Shown here piece by piece: positions 1 through 14,600 of a stretch of 64,000 nucleotides of DNA. A model generated the notes under the pieces. It was not told the origin of the DNA, searched no databases, and saw nothing but the letters and a program-made list of their open reading frames with translations. The position numbers and the translations under genes were made by a program. Origin of the DNA: Bugula neritina (taxonomy: Eukaryota; Bryozoa; Gymnolaemata; Cheilostomatida; Bugulidae). Positions within the stretch are counted from its first letter, which is position 1. Each line of letters starts with the position of its first letter. The stretch lies in contig OZ037766.1 in NCBI GenBank assembly GCA_964035545.1, positions 10,301,722 through 10,365,721 on the forward strand, read 5' to 3'.

Positions 1-297
1 TGTCGTACTCATTGAATCAGTCATTGAGTTTGACATTCAGTGATTTACTCATTATGATTATCCTACACTTACACCAGGACTTTCAATATCATACTGGTAG
101 TGATAGTCATACTGATACTCATACTGATACTCAAAGTCAAAGTCAATTGTCATACTGATACTCATAGTCATAGCCAATGTCATAGACTTAGAGTCATAGT
201 GATAGTCATAGTGATACTGATACTCATAGTCATAATGATAGTCATTGTGATTGTGATTGTCATTGCAACAGCGTCAGTAATTTTCACATGCAAGTAA
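1..297. repeat. Degenerate hexanucleotide array (SATAST type)
   Basis: From about position 80 the sequence is a run of hexamers of the form (C/G)ATA(C/G)T, for example catact, gatact, catagt, gatagt, mixed in varying order. The first 80 bases are a more decayed version. Open frames through it encode only Ile/Val/Leu/Met strings, which is what a repeat with a period divisible by three gives; no gene is present. The window begins inside this repeat. Confidence 0.85.
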
Positions 298-839
298 AAT
301 GTTATTTTTTATTGATATGCAATACAAAATTAGCAAGTTACACTAATCAAGGAGTTTAAGTCAGTATTTTAAAACAAAAAGCAAAAGAACAGTGTTGTAC
401 AACTACATGCAACTTTCTTATTTTGGTACTTTTCGGCCGGAAACGGTAAGACTTACCGCAAACTCTCGATTTGTAACATTAATTTATTGCAACTTCTAGA
501 TTAGTCGATTTTCTGTATAGCGATCAGTCTGCTTAAAAAAGCCTAATATATGCGGTCAATATGTTTTCGTATATCTGTAGCAATGTCATTTAAAGCAATT
601 CAAGTGGAGAGATCAATGTAGACTTTTTGCGATCTCTTCACCTCAGCAAACCAAGGGGTGATGAATAACAGTAAACAATTAACATAGTGTTGGGCTTGAC
701 ATATGTCATATCCATCAACTGATAACTAAGCTGTGTAAATCTAAATGTAACAAGTTCGTGTCACAAAGCAAAAGGTAACGGAATCTCTAGTTACTTAGTC
801 TCATATCAAACATGATATCAATTATTATATCAAAGTTTA
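298..839. other. AT-rich unique sequence, no gene seen
   Basis: Non-repetitive AT-rich sequence between two hexamer arrays. No splice-flanked coding segment or RNA gene was found. Confidence 0.5.
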
Positions 840-1640
840 AAATTGCCGTTATGATAATCAAAATGATAATCATAATGAAATTGAATACGATAATCACAAT
901 CACAATGAATGAATGATATTCATATTCATATTGATAAAGATGACAATTATCATTATGATTATGATTATCATAATCGTAATAAAGATAGGAATGATATTTA
1001 ATTTATTAATCATAATAATAATAATAATTATAATCGTAGCCATTATGATTATGATTATCATTATGATAATGAGTTTATCATTATCATTATGATTATGATA
1101 CTCATATGATTATGATTATGATACTCATACTCATAGTCATATTTATAGACTAATACTGATAGAGTCATACTCATAGGGATACTGAGTCTGATACTCAGAT
1201 AGACCATAGATGATAGTCGATAGTGATACTGATAGTCATAGTATGACTGATAGTCATATCGATGCTTAATTTTATACTTTTAGTTATAGTGTTAGTGTTA
1301 TACTAAATCAAAATGAGTAAATCTAATACTCATACTGTGATACTGATAGTGATACTCATACTCATAGTCATACTGATACTCGGTCTGAGTCACAATATCA
1401 TACTGTTACACTTACTATTACTATTAGTATAAGTATTGGTATTACTCATAGTCGGAGTCATAGTCATTCTCATACTCATAGTGATCATCATCTCGGTACT
1501 AATACTGATAGTCATAGTGATACTGATAGTCACACTCATAGTGATAGTGACATACCATGTTGATATTCATATTGACCCTGAGTATCACATCAGTATGACT
1601 TTAAACTTTGAAGTGTATGAGTATCACTGACACTAGTAGG
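840..1640. repeat. Hexamer and ATTATGAT-type simple repeat array
   Basis: Positions 840-1080 are built from cattatgattatgat-like trinucleotide/hexamer repeats. From about 1080 to 1630 the sequence changes to the (C/G)ATA(C/G)T hexamer pattern, in the same orientation as the array at the window start. The two halves look like successive stages of one degenerate simple repeat. Short open frames here are repeat artefacts. Confidence 0.8.
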
Positions 1641-2621
1641 CTACTAATAACAATATTAAAAATAAATGTAACAGTAATACTTATACTAATCACTTATTAG
1701 TATCATTGCGTGACTTCTTCATCTTGGGATTGTCATTAAACCTAAAATTGCAATTCAGATTCGTCATTCATATGATAATCATTTAATTTGATAAATGAAA
1801 AGCGTCATCCTGATGTACTTCTAGTCCTACTGTCTCAATGTGAGTCTACTAGTACTACTATCAGTCTAGCCTTTTTCTTTTGCTCGGTCATTCTGGTTGT
1901 AAGTTTCTTACTAACTGTTCAAAAATATCTGTTCAAGTCTTAGAGTTAGTCTACTAACAGCAACAGTCACATTGTCATTGTTTTATATTAGTTGTAATAT
2001 TAATAATTATATTACCTATACTTATAGCCTATAAGTATAGGTCATTTGTACTAGTAATGCTCATACTGTATTATTAGTGTTACTACTATAACTATTGGTA
2101 TAAGTATTAGATTTAGAGTTGATATCATAAGACTGACTTTAGCCGTAGGTATAACACTTCAACAGTATGAGTATAGCTAGAAGTAGATGTGCATAAGCTA
2201 CTTGAAACTGAAATTAATTAAAACTGATTTTTTTTCTTTTAGTTACATTACAAGGATAATTATTCTTATGGTGATAATAGTATTGAAGAGGGTCATAATT
2301 TTCTGAGTTAAACTTTACGACTAATATTTGATGCTATGTTATGTTAAGCTTATTATACTTGTGTATTTAAATTGTCAATTAATTTTGTTCATGTAATATT
2401 ATTCAGTTTTCTTAATTTTAATTTTGTTTTCTACAGACCCACTGCCATTTGTTGTTGTATAATTGTGATGGTATCTGAAGATGTAATCTTTGATATTCTT
2501 TAAATGCATTAAAAGCATTTGCCAAGCAACTACTGGCTGATGTAGTGGCAGTTGAGTATGTACAGTTCTGTTCTTTGATAAAAAATTTCATGTTGGATTA
2601 TGTTGACTTGCTTTTATTTTA
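1641..2621. other. Upstream flank of the tweety gene
   Basis: AT-rich sequence with scattered remnants of simple repeat (act/agt trinucleotides near 1840-2060). A tattttag acceptor ends at about 2622, so the exon carrying the tweety start codon is probably preceded by a non-coding exon in or beyond this stretch. No such exon could be identified with confidence. Confidence 0.4.
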
Positions 2622-2655
2622 GAGAGCTCAGTCTGCAAGCCACTGAGAGATAGCA

Positions 2656-5600
2656 ATGGCTGTTGATATAGGAGAAACCATGTATTACAATATATCTGAA
2701 CTGGTAAAATTTTTCCATTCCTTTCCTCACTATGATCTGCAGTTTGACCCAATTGATCCAAAGTTTGATCCTGAAAGCCAACCATACTTACAGGTTTGTT
2801 GACTGAATTCTAGAGTTTCTCATTAGGAACATATTTTACACCACTTCATGCTACTTTAACTGCTCTACTCTTTAATCTGCATACTCAGGCATTCTCAGGC
2901 TTTTCATAAGTTGATTTCAGTTCAGCTACAGTGAGAAGGAAACCTATAAACAGGTTGAGATTCCAATTAGCTCAGAGCTAGTCCCTTGTCAAATCAGTTT
3001 AGTGGTGGGCCATACCCAAATTGACGTAGTAAGAGTAGGCTGCCAGCTGCCCTCCTAAACTTGTATTGTGTTACTAACCAGTCAAGAAAATAGTATGTTG
3101 AAACACAACTGCTAAGGTATCAGTATTTTGCCCAATAATTCAAATTATCATTTTAACTTCCAGAAGGATAAAGTATTGCAATGTACAACTGTAAACGTGT
3201 ACACAATTACAATATGTTATTGAAACGAAAGAAAATTTATTGATGCTTTTATTTAGAAATAAAAATTTTATTCATCATCCTAGAAGTGTAGCCTCTACGT
3301 CAACACTAAATGGCAGCAATAAAATTTCTTAACATGAAGCATAAGATAAGGTGACTAAATGATAAGTTGAATTGGTTGCAGTCAGACTGGAGTTGATAAT
3401 ATCTGCGTGTCTGATTCCCTCCAACTGATTGGAACCGGTAGAAGTACACAAGTCATAAGCCACCCAGAGCAACTGGAAAACACATATATATATTATGTAT
3501 TTTCTAGGAGCTTACAAATTTGCTAAACTTCTGATTTAGTATTTCTGCCCTAGCTTATTGGTAACTTAGGTTTTACTGCAGATGATGGGCTGGAATTTCT
3601 GTAATAAGCTTCATTTTTTCTGTCTGTATACACACATGATATTGATCAAACTTTATTGTTGTAGTCTGTAATTGCAATAAGTGCCCTATGATCCTTATCA
3701 TTTATTGTTATTCTAGAGTAAATTGGTTTACCATTGCAGTGATAACCTCTACATATTGTTTATACTTTATAGCATTCTGCTAAATCATATACTGGTACCA
3801 TGACCACCAAAGTATCATCCGAAACTTGTTGAAAATTTAATGAGATTGAATGCTATTTTAACTCCAACAGCATTTAAATTTTAGCAGCACAAACAGCCAT
3901 GCTCAAACTTTCGATTCTTTCGGCTAGAATAGCAAAATATAGTGATTTCAAGTTGGTGCTATGTTGTTGTAAGACTTCATCCCAAAACATAATCTTTGTC
4001 ATATCAATAGATGTGTTTTAAAGGTAATTTTAATTTTTATTTGTAGTCGTTAATGCTAGTAGCAGCTGTGCCCGTTTTGTGGATGTTATTATGGATCTTA
4101 ATATATCTGGCCTACTTCTGTTATCTCTGTGTAACATGCCGAAAAAACAGAGTTGAAAAATCAACCAAGTCTCCCCAACCTTCCAGATGGTTCAGCTTCT
4201 TCTTCTATGTGCTTGTCATGTGAGTTTTCAACCATTGCTTAAACTTTGATACTTTTCTTAGACTGTAATGATCAATGAGCTAAAACTTCCTATTTATATT
4301 TCAATGGTAATAATGACTTTTCAACAAGATTTAACGTTGTTTCGGTTGTAACTAATGTGTATTTCACAATGCTTTCTGTCCAACTAATCATAGAACTGAC
4401 TGGGTTCACCACAAAAGATATTGCTTGCTGATTTCATCCCAAAGTCTATTTAAGTACAGTTGTTCTATGGGCATAACGTAATTTGAATGCTATATAAATC
4501 AAATTCCCCATTTTGGTGAATTTGGGTTGAAAAATGCAGTTAGCTCATTGGTAAACAGAGCCACTTAACTTTTTAATATTTATCAAATGCATGTGTAAAA
4601 TTATGAGAGATGACATATAGGAAAACCATTTGCATCAAATGTAATTTGAACAATTTGTGTTGTTATGTAGACTCCACCCTTAGGCCTTATCTTCTGCTTC
4701 ACCAAACCCACCCTGATGAAGCACTTATTATTGCCAGGCAATGTGTTTTAGGGCAAAGTTTCCGCAGTCTAGTTACCAAATGATTTTGTTAGAAATATTG
4801 ACACTCATTCATTTGCATTGCAATTCTTTAGATTGATGATCACTGTGTCATTCTACAGTAACGAAGTTATAGACCGTAATGCACAGTCAGTTAAAGACAA
4901 TCTTCATAAAATACAACTTCATACAGGGAAGATACAGATACAGGTGACCACTTTTTTTAGTCTTTGTAACTGCTGGCCATGTTAGGATTGTTACATTAGT
5001 ACAACTAGTCAGTCTACTATACACTACTTGTCAGTGTACTATACACTACTTGTCAGTGTACTATACACTACTAGTCAGTGTACTATACAACTGTTGTACT
5101 CAGTTCTACTTGGGCATACTACTCGAAATGTAAGTGTTTTACCAGCAGAAACCCCATGCCAAAAGTTTGTTTCGACATGAATAGAAATATTGTTCACCCT
5201 GAGTCATCCATATTCCTATCAGCTGTAAATCACATCAAGGGCAGAAAGCCATGTTCTGCTAATCATTTACTAGTCATTTGACGTCACTTAGTCATAGCAG
5301 TAGTTGGCTATGAGGGTATCTCATAGTCAAGCAGTCTTCTAAGTTCTGTAGCCAATCCTTTTCTATTATATCCTGACTGAGCCTCGTGTCAGTAGTTCAC
5401 ACAGGCATTCATTGCATCCTTGAATCAAGTATGAAAAGTATATTGGAATAGTGTGCACTCCTTCCTAGTAATGTTTAGTTGCTGCTGTAAGCTGTTGTGG
5501 GGTTGCTAAACCCCATGGTGAAGTTGGTAAGCAATGAACTGTAGAGTAAGTGTCACCACTGTTGATGATGGATCTCTGGCAAATATGGTCGTCCTGGCAA

Positions 5601-8600
5601 AATGTTTAGGCATTTATTACCCTCCTTTTCATTTTGCTGGCTAGTGGTACTTAGTGACATGGCAGTGAACAGAATGGCTAGGCTAGCCTTTCCCAATGGC
5701 TATCCCTAAGAGAGATGTATGACTAGTTACAGCTGGTAGACAGGCATAAGGGATTGGGAACTAGAAAATGCAAGTTTGACATTGTCCGTCTAACATTTAC
5801 CTTGAATATACAGTAAAGCAAGAAACAGTTTTAGTGACTCCACAAACCAGCTGTAATAATGATTATATTAAGTTTATCCTGAAGTGGAACTCTAGTTGGG
5901 AACATGAAAATATTTTTTTACGATATTTTGGCTTATCTTGAAAGTTGTTGAGCGTGAGGGCAGCTACTTGCTAAACTTTTCATTCGCCTACACATTATTC
6001 ATCAGCTGGTGAACAATAATGAAATTGAATCCGAGTGATATGCGGGTGACTTGAGTAAATGACAGCCTTCATAAATATTATACTTATAGAGTCGAGGGCA
6101 TGGTGGTTGCTTGCGGTTTCGGTTAGTAATTATTCACTGCGTTAGTTGCACTGATTACTTCTGGTGATTCATTGGCTATCTTTTGTTTATTGGAAATTGC
6201 TTTTTTCAACTGGCTTTATTGCCGTACACTGTACATGATTTGATAAAATCAATTATTTCAAACTATTACAATGCACTGAAATGCTAACAGTGAACTGCTG
6301 GCATGAAAACTACTAAGTGTTTTGTCAATGCTCAGGCTGACTGAAATCTTGAAGCTTTAATGTAAACAACTTGAAGTCATTGCATAGTAAAAGGTTATAG
6401 TTTACTTAATCTTGTTACAAGGCTACAAGAGTTCATGAGATTGAAATTTGTGATGTGTAACTGACAAGGTACATCCGGTAGTTGTGTAACATCAAGGCTT
6501 CTGCATCTACATCATTTCTTTCTTACTTTGTAGCCCTTCTCCCTAGTCAAATAGTGTACAGACTGTACTATACATCCCTATGCTCATCCTAACTTACTGA
6601 TGATCTTGATTAAAAACACAGATCTGCATACTATTACATGCCATATGAATGTGATAATGATCTTATGTATTATTGTACAGCAATTCTGAAAGTTGATGTA
6701 ACATCTAACACTCGCATCTAGTTAGACTATAGAAATGCAGTACTCCCTGTACTTCTCTCAGAATTCCATAGGTCACGGGAAGAGCTTGGGCCCATGTTTT
6801 GTAGCTTATGCATGTGTGTATAGGGACATAATGGCTGAATTTAACAGATTTTGTTGATTGAATCTGGTATTCTACTATGTCATAGATTGAGGTTTCGGAC
6901 AGAACTTTAGTGAGATTCGGAGGGAGCACTGTATATCAGTTTTAGTACTTCATTTTAGAGCGCTGTGATTTTACAATCCATTGATAAACTGAAAGATGAA
7001 ACAGCTGTCTCCCTGAAGCAAGAGTTTACCACCAGCAGTGTGCTTGATGAACAGAAGAGGCCAAAACTCCAAGGACTGGCGGATGACATGACTGAAAGTT
7101 TATCACACGCCAATGAGATTGTAACTGACTCTGTACAAGACGCTCTAAGAAAGCTCACGTTTGACTCGTCTTTGTCCGAGATAATTGCTGAATATGAAAA
7201 ATACAGGTGATTTAAGCCTACCGATGGAATTGTGACTTTGTTCCTTGCTATATGCAACTGGTAATCTTGTTTTAGACTGTAGCCCCTCATAGCTTAGTAT
7301 AGGTTGGTCTTGCATACTACATGTAGACTTAAGCGTTAGATACCCTCTGAAAATTAAAAAAATGGTGCTGAATTCCCTGTTGTTGGAATAACATTTAGTG
7401 TTAGCCTACTTCAGCATACCTCATCCATAATAATTACTCCAATACAGCACACCCATTAGTCTAACGAATGGCTCTCCCGCTTGCAAGAAGTTGCAAAATC
7501 ATTCTGTCATTTTCTGTTGGTTGTTGTAGACACTTGGCCACACACGCTGTCAGTGGATTCATCATCCTTGCAACTATTCTCTCCATGTTCTCTCTTGCTT
7601 GCAAGAAAAAAGGATTTATTTTGATGTAAGTTTTAGTGAATTGGTATATCACTGATACATATACGATGGGGTTTAAGTTTAAATTCTGTTGAATCATATA
7701 CAATGGGTACTTGTTTCAGCACTTCAACTGTTTCTCTTATGTAAATAGCAGTTCAGTGTTTTATTATTAACTGTTGGGTTCCATATTGCATAGTCTCTTA
7801 TGTCAATGATATGGTAGGGGATTTGGTTACATGCAATTGGGTGGCTATTCTAATAGTTGTCAAAGTTAAATTTTTATGAAGAAAATAAGCTTCTATTAAA
7901 TTAACCAAAGTACAGCTATGGGTTTTTTGGTTCTACAACTTATTACCAACTATAGAGGTGACTCATGCTATGATGCCTCTTTGCTACTGGCAGCACTCCG
8001 TGGCTGCCTCTCAGCCCCACATGACAGCCACTGTAGATATTTAACTTGAAAGTTCAATGCCTTGAATCTACTTCTTTCAATCTTTTGTGTCAATGTTGAG
8101 CATGTTGTTGTTCAGCACTGGCTGAGCTATTTGTGTTCACACAATGCCTTAGCGCCAGTTGTAATGCTGTCTGTAATTGATATTAGTATATATTAGAGCT
8201 ATTTCTATACATGACTAGTGGTTATGTACACACTACACTGTTGATGATTCATAGGAAATAACTTAGTAGTTATTGAATTATTGTTTATAATAGTTGAGAT
8301 GTAACTTACTGCCTGGAATTTGATATTGATTAACTCTATCACTACTCCCTCTGTCTTACTATTCCAGTCTATGTTGGTAAACTTTACTCTCTAACTAACA
8401 ATGACTTTTGTTCAACCAAATATTAACAACTATCTAATGTTGTGATTTTAGGTGCGTAGCCTTGGCGGTGTTCAATGTAATACTAGTTTGGGCAGGGGTG
8501 GGGGCGTACTCCGCTCTTAGTGTTGGCACTTCTGACTTCTGTATGGATCCCACTGGCTATCTGGTCCAGCAATTGCCCTCAAGTGGAATGGTACCCGAAG

Positions 8601-11600
8601 GTGAGATTTACTGACGATGTGTTTTAGAATATAGCAAGGCGGCGATGTAGATGAGTTTAGTTGTTAGTAGGTGATGGGTGGTTGCCTTTTCACACAGTCT
8701 TACAACAAATAGTAACTTGAACTGATTCACAATGCATTTTTTTTCAGCAACAGATTCAATGCCAATTGTAATTTTAATAGCCGAGTACATTAATTTAGTT
8801 GTGGTATAATTTTATGTGTATTAGAGGTACTCTTATCCTGTAATAAGGAATGGGTAAATGTTGAACTTGTTTCCCAACCTTGTCGGTTTACTGTTTACTG
8901 TTTACTGTTTGCCTAGACTGTTCAAATTAGTGTCTACGTTGAAAGGGGAGGGTTTGGGACATTTTAGTTTTCACCTGTAATTTTCGCTTCTGTCATACAG
9001 CCATCTAGCAAACTCAAATCGTTGGTAACAGTAACAGCCTCTTGGTTGAACAATAACAATAATATGTCTCCTTAGTTTTAAATAGGGAACCTTTTCTTGC
9101 ACCAAATATTTGAGATTAGCCTTTGACTTTATTCAGTCACATGAAGTTCAGAAGCAATACAGCTTACATGGAAAGAAAACCCCAAGTTAGAAGTTTTTCA
9201 TTTTTGTGGAGTTCATCTTTTTAATATTGTGTAAACTCTAAAGTGATATTAAGTTAATACAGTCAAAGCTTTTTTCTATAATTTGTAAGAAATATGTTAT
9301 AACTTTTTAAAATATAAAACTCAAAATACTAAAAGTTGCTAATAGCTGAATGTTTTGCTTATCCAAGAAGATACAAGAGGAAGTTGAAAACTTGAATATA
9401 TTTTAGCTATTGGATACTCAAATCAAAAATCATTTATTTTATTAGCTTTCTTTTTAGCCTACCACGCCTTTTTAGTAGATCATACGTCATAGGCAAGTCT
9501 CTATTCTCAAGATTGTTGAATAAACTGCCAATAATAATTTATATATATTGCTTATTGCACCGATTGTTAGATTTTAATATCATTTGTTTCTATTTCTTTT
9601 AGAAGTGAAGGTTTTAAATTATTACCTCAAGTGCCAACCACAGGAAAACTATTTCTATGAGGTATGAGTTGTAATACCACAACACATTGTTTCTCTAAAG
9701 TCTAGACAATGCCACATAATATTTTGTTTTATCAATTTGTGTGAGTGCTAAAGGAAATACAAATGGAAGTTGAGATTTTTTAGTACTGTGCCTAAGATAG
9801 TATAATATGATCTTTGATTCAGTTGATACAATGGTTCCTCAATGACCTTTATTCTTGCTTAGTTTCTAAAAGCTTGTTGTAGCACATAGCATATAATATG
9901 CACCATAGGAAAATAGTGTCTGTCCATTGTTTTCTATGTTCCACTTTTTCTCTTCTGTGCTATTGAGTCCACCTCTCCTTAAACAATTTAGTATTACTCA
10001 ACATGAAATTAACACCATTTTTAGTCTATTTTATTTTTTATTAAATCATGAAATATTTGCATATTGCAATTTTTATAAATGTCAATTGTTTTGGGGAACT
10101 TTTAAAATCTCTGAAACACAGACCTGGTATGTTACTCCTATCTCGAACACATTACAATAGCAATGGCAACAAATTTGTAGTAATCTGATGGATTATATAA
10201 TTTTAGCCCATAGTTACACTGCAAGAGCACTTGGGTCATGTACAAGCATACATTGACGAGATCGCTGAAGCTTCTGGCAAACTTGGCTCCAGAGTAAGCA
10301 TTTTACCTGCGTACTACCTGCGTAAGATTACTTTAAAGGAAGTTTTAATAGGTTTAGGTATATATGTAATTTTCCTGTTATGCTGAATTGTTACACATAC
10401 AACCTATGAAAAAAACAAGCCTCTATTTAATAAGTAAATGGGTTGTATTTTCAAGTATAACATATTTTGTTATCTATTGAAACAAACCAATATTACTTTT
10501 AACAGCTTACTAACTCGCCATTTGCTAATGTGTATATTGTAGCAGCTTGTTTTTGTATGTTTATCAATTTTGTTACTATTTGAAGCAAGAACAGACGTGT
10601 TCTTTTGACCTTGTATATCTCTTGACAGCTACTGCTGCTACTTTATCTAAACACTGCTGCTTCATTCATATTTGCTGTTGCCAGTTCGTAACAGCCAGCC
10701 AGTAAATTGTGTTAACTGAGAAAGAATTTGTTGAAGCTGTGTAAACAATTCAAGCATTTTCCATCTAATATAGGAAAATTTTTGTAAAATACTCTTGTAA
10801 CACGTCATACGGAAGTAGAATTGCGTATAATGTTATTACTGTACTTAGCATTGCTGTGGTAAGTGCTAAACTAATGACTACTGCCACATGTTATGTTGCT
10901 GGCATTACATTATATCAACTAGATAGTTAGAATTGGAGTTGTCTTCAAATCATTGATAAACACCTAATTCAGCCATTACACGCTTTTAATACACATTATC
11001 CAACATTGATATACATAAACATAGTGTGATGGGACATTGCTCACTGCATTTACTAGATGTGTGTTACCAGTTGCTTAATTTTAGGTTTCAACAAATTTGA
11101 CAATGGCCCAGAACGATGTTCGTAGACTGATGACCAATGTGTTGACAATGTCTTCTTTTACCGAGTGTACCTATTCACACACCCATTACATGGCTGCTAT
11201 TCACAGTATATGCAATACCTGTGTGTAAGTTTTCCATTCTAATGTAGCTACTTTTCTTTTAAGTTGTCTCTTCAGTTGTTATATTATGCAAGAGATATCC
11301 AAATGTCTACAATCTGAACTCTCAACTGTTACCAGGGTTGGCGAGACTACATTGCTAGGAAGCTACTTCTTTTCCGGACTTATTCTGATCATACTTGTTT
11401 TTCTTATGCTTACGGCTGCGCAGCTGATCAACAACAGGTTAGTGTTACTATGAATCTTCTATTGCAATGCACATATTTTGCAGTGAAAAATCGCACTAAC
11501 GAAGTTTGTCGTGCCACTTTGTGATAACCAGTAGACATTTAACAGCTATAGACTTGGTAAACAGGTTTTGAACTTGTAGACTGATGATTTGCACAACAGT

Positions 11601-14600
11601 AAATTATTGGATTTTTTATTTTTCAGTAAGTTTTGGAGTGAAATAATTAATATTGTTTTCATTGTTTGCAAAGCGGATAAAAATGTCAGTTTATTCTTGA
11701 CTAAAATCAGTGCAATTCTATTAGATTTTTGGATAATAAATGAATAAAAGCAAACCAATGCAAAAAACTGTTATGAAATGTATGCAAATAGCTAAAGACA
11801 GGGGACAGGTGCAGTTTAAAGGTGTTCACTTGAGCCATAGTTTTAAATAAACTTTAATAATCATTCTAAAGCTGAAGTTTTGAGCTGAAAAAGGGCCGAA
11901 ATATTTTTTGAAATATCTCCGCTCTATCTAGCAGGACTTCATTACACAATATAAAGTTACGGTTACAATCATGATATATAACACTTGCAGTGAGTACCCC
12001 AGTTAATACTTTTAATAAATGTTACGTAAAGTAATAGTTAACAACTATGGAATTGGTAAAATCAATATTACACACTTTTGCCTCTGAGTAATACTACTGC
12101 TATTATTTACTAGTACTGTACTTAGTACTACCATTTTAAATTTAGTTAGCATAAATATTGATTCTGTAGTATAACACTAATTTACCAACTTAGTTATTGT
12201 TAAAACTGAGAAACCTAGTTAAGGCAAGTAGATGTATTTCTCACTATATAAATTAGTTCAACTCAAACACTCCAAGTCGAAGAGACTGACTGAAATTCAG
12301 AGCAGCTTCCAGTAATGAATATCAAAATGAATTCAAATTTCATATCAATATTATATCATCAACCAAGAAATATAATAAAGACGCCAAAGTAAAGCTTGCA
12401 TATATTTATATATATTTTTACTCACTTAACTTTGCTTTTAAAAGCTTTAGCATGCATGTTATCTATTTTGAATTTGATTGCCACCTAGAAGTTAGAATGA
12501 AGTCAAATTTTGGGTTTAATTATTTGAGTATTTTTACTTTGGCCATTGGGCGCATGTACTGAAGAACTTGTGTAATTTCGCTCTAAGTTGCAAGTAGAAT
12601 GTTGACTTTAAAGTTGCTGCTAAAGCACAACTAATTTGAACAACAATTCAATTATTTTAAATGTTGCTATTATTTAAAATACCTTCACTTCTGGTTAAGT
12701 AACTCCAACCAATTGTTAATATTGAAAGTCTTGGAAACTTGATAGTAAATGTTTACTATGGTCTATCAAACTTTATGTTGAAGAAGATTGCAGCAAGAAT
12801 AAGTTGTCATACTAATGTTTGGTTCTAAAACCGCTGATAACAGTGACATTCAGGGCGGTGGTTGATACGTGGTGCTGTCAATTTGATTAATTTTGACTAG
12901 AATACAAATTCCAAAGTATAATATGTTTTGCAAGGATTGATATTGAAAATTTCAATTGTCTTTTTTTAACTTTCCTATAATCAAGTTGGGTTACTAGCCA
13001 CATACAGTATATATAATCAAGAACAAAGCGATTGTTGAACGTGAGATGGTATGTAATGATAGCCATAACTAAGTTTTTAATGATTTTACAGTATCAAAAA
13101 CGATTGAAGCTGTTGTTTCATATTTTATGTTTATTATAAAAGCTAATACGTATAAACATTGGAGAAAGTCAAGTCACCCAATAACATACAGTATATTCAT
13201 AACTTTTTGACTAAACTCCCTTATTCTGTGGTGCAAAAAGACAGCATATTGTTTAGTTTCACACTTACTTTTATATATCTGAATCAGGTACAATTGTTGA
13301 TAACTATCATCCATGTCATCAATCTATTATCGTGCTTCTGTCAAACATTGTAGAGCTGACTAAATGAAAATATGTGCTGCAGCAATATCGAGCTTATGGG
13401 GGAACAGATTAACTATAACTATCCGTTGTATAATAGCATGTTTAGATTTCAAAGACTTGCTGAAGCATACACTACTATAACAAATTATATACTAAAACTT
13501 AGATGGTTGCATGGCTGTCACAGCATTTTTAAACTCGTGAATATTTTGGTGCTAATGTTTTAAAGCAAAGTGAACATTGGACAGAACTAGAAATGGTAAA
13601 CTTGTTAGCAAAACTATGTCAATCTACTGCTGTATAATTTTATAATATATTTAGAAATATTTTATGGATCGTAGGCAGCTTTTCTAATCCTATTAATACT
13701 AACCTAGATGAGATTTTTTTACTAGATGGCAATCAACATGTTTTTTGATCATATTTTTACTCTTTATACGCCGGAATGCAATGCACAGCACAATCATGTT
13801 TATGCTTTTTAACTTAGCATCACTTTATTTAACTTTTCAAAATATTTACAAAATATAGGAATATGAAGAAGGAACAAATCGGTTTTACTTGCAATTGAAT
13901 TGAAAATATTTTTCACTAACTTACAATTTTATGAATGGCCACCCATCATTAGAGGCATAAGTCACATTAACTAACTTAGTTGATGCAAATATTCTGGGTG
14001 CTCTTCATTAGCAGGAGCCAGCACATTAACCAAAGTAGATTCACCTGGTGCTCTAACTATAGTAGTGGTTAATTGAAAAATAATTATCAAAATAATAAAT
14101 AAGTTAATTTTAGGACATCTATTTGTTTCTATGCAAACTGTATTTAAAAGAATTAGCAACAGCTACTTAAACATTTGTTTTGTCACACAATTCCAAGGTT
14201 TATTCTGGTGATACAACTCTACCACTTTACCATGTTGCATTCTAAATAATATTTTTATAAAAACAAAAAGGAATACAACAATTTAAAGTAGTCAATTGGT
14301 TTTTAAAGTTATTACCAAATAACGTGATATTTCAGTTTCATGAATATTACTGAACCTACCCTGTGCCACAAAATGTTTGGAAAAAACCGTCCTCAGTTTA
14401 TTCATCTTTATATATAAATCAACTCTAAGTAGATATTTCAAGTCGAAGAATCATGTCAGAAAAAAATATATAAACAGTTAATGTTTTGCTATATATTTTA
14501 ATTTTTGAATAACTTGGGTAGAACTCCAAGTGGCTAGTAGCAAACAACATGTGATTAGCCTAAACATGTTGTAATAACTCAGCAGCCCCATTGCGATCTC

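Noticed and set aside
100-297. ORF encoding Ile/Val/Leu repeats, and similar ones at 1436-1630, 57935-58148 and 58787-59093
   Set aside because: Translation of hexamer arrays; open frames occur on both strands simply because the period is divisible by three.
5040-5090. CRISPR-like array
   Set aside because: The 22-bp units are directly abutting with no spacers, in an animal intron: a minisatellite.
5280-5780. GC-richer stretch in tweety intron 3 as an old transposon
   Set aside because: Composition differs slightly, but no termini, duplication or coding remnant could be shown.
6705-7290. Minus-strand ORFs of 74 and 111 aa
   Set aside because: Antisense to tweety exon 4, whose plus-strand frame is family-conserved and splice-bounded.
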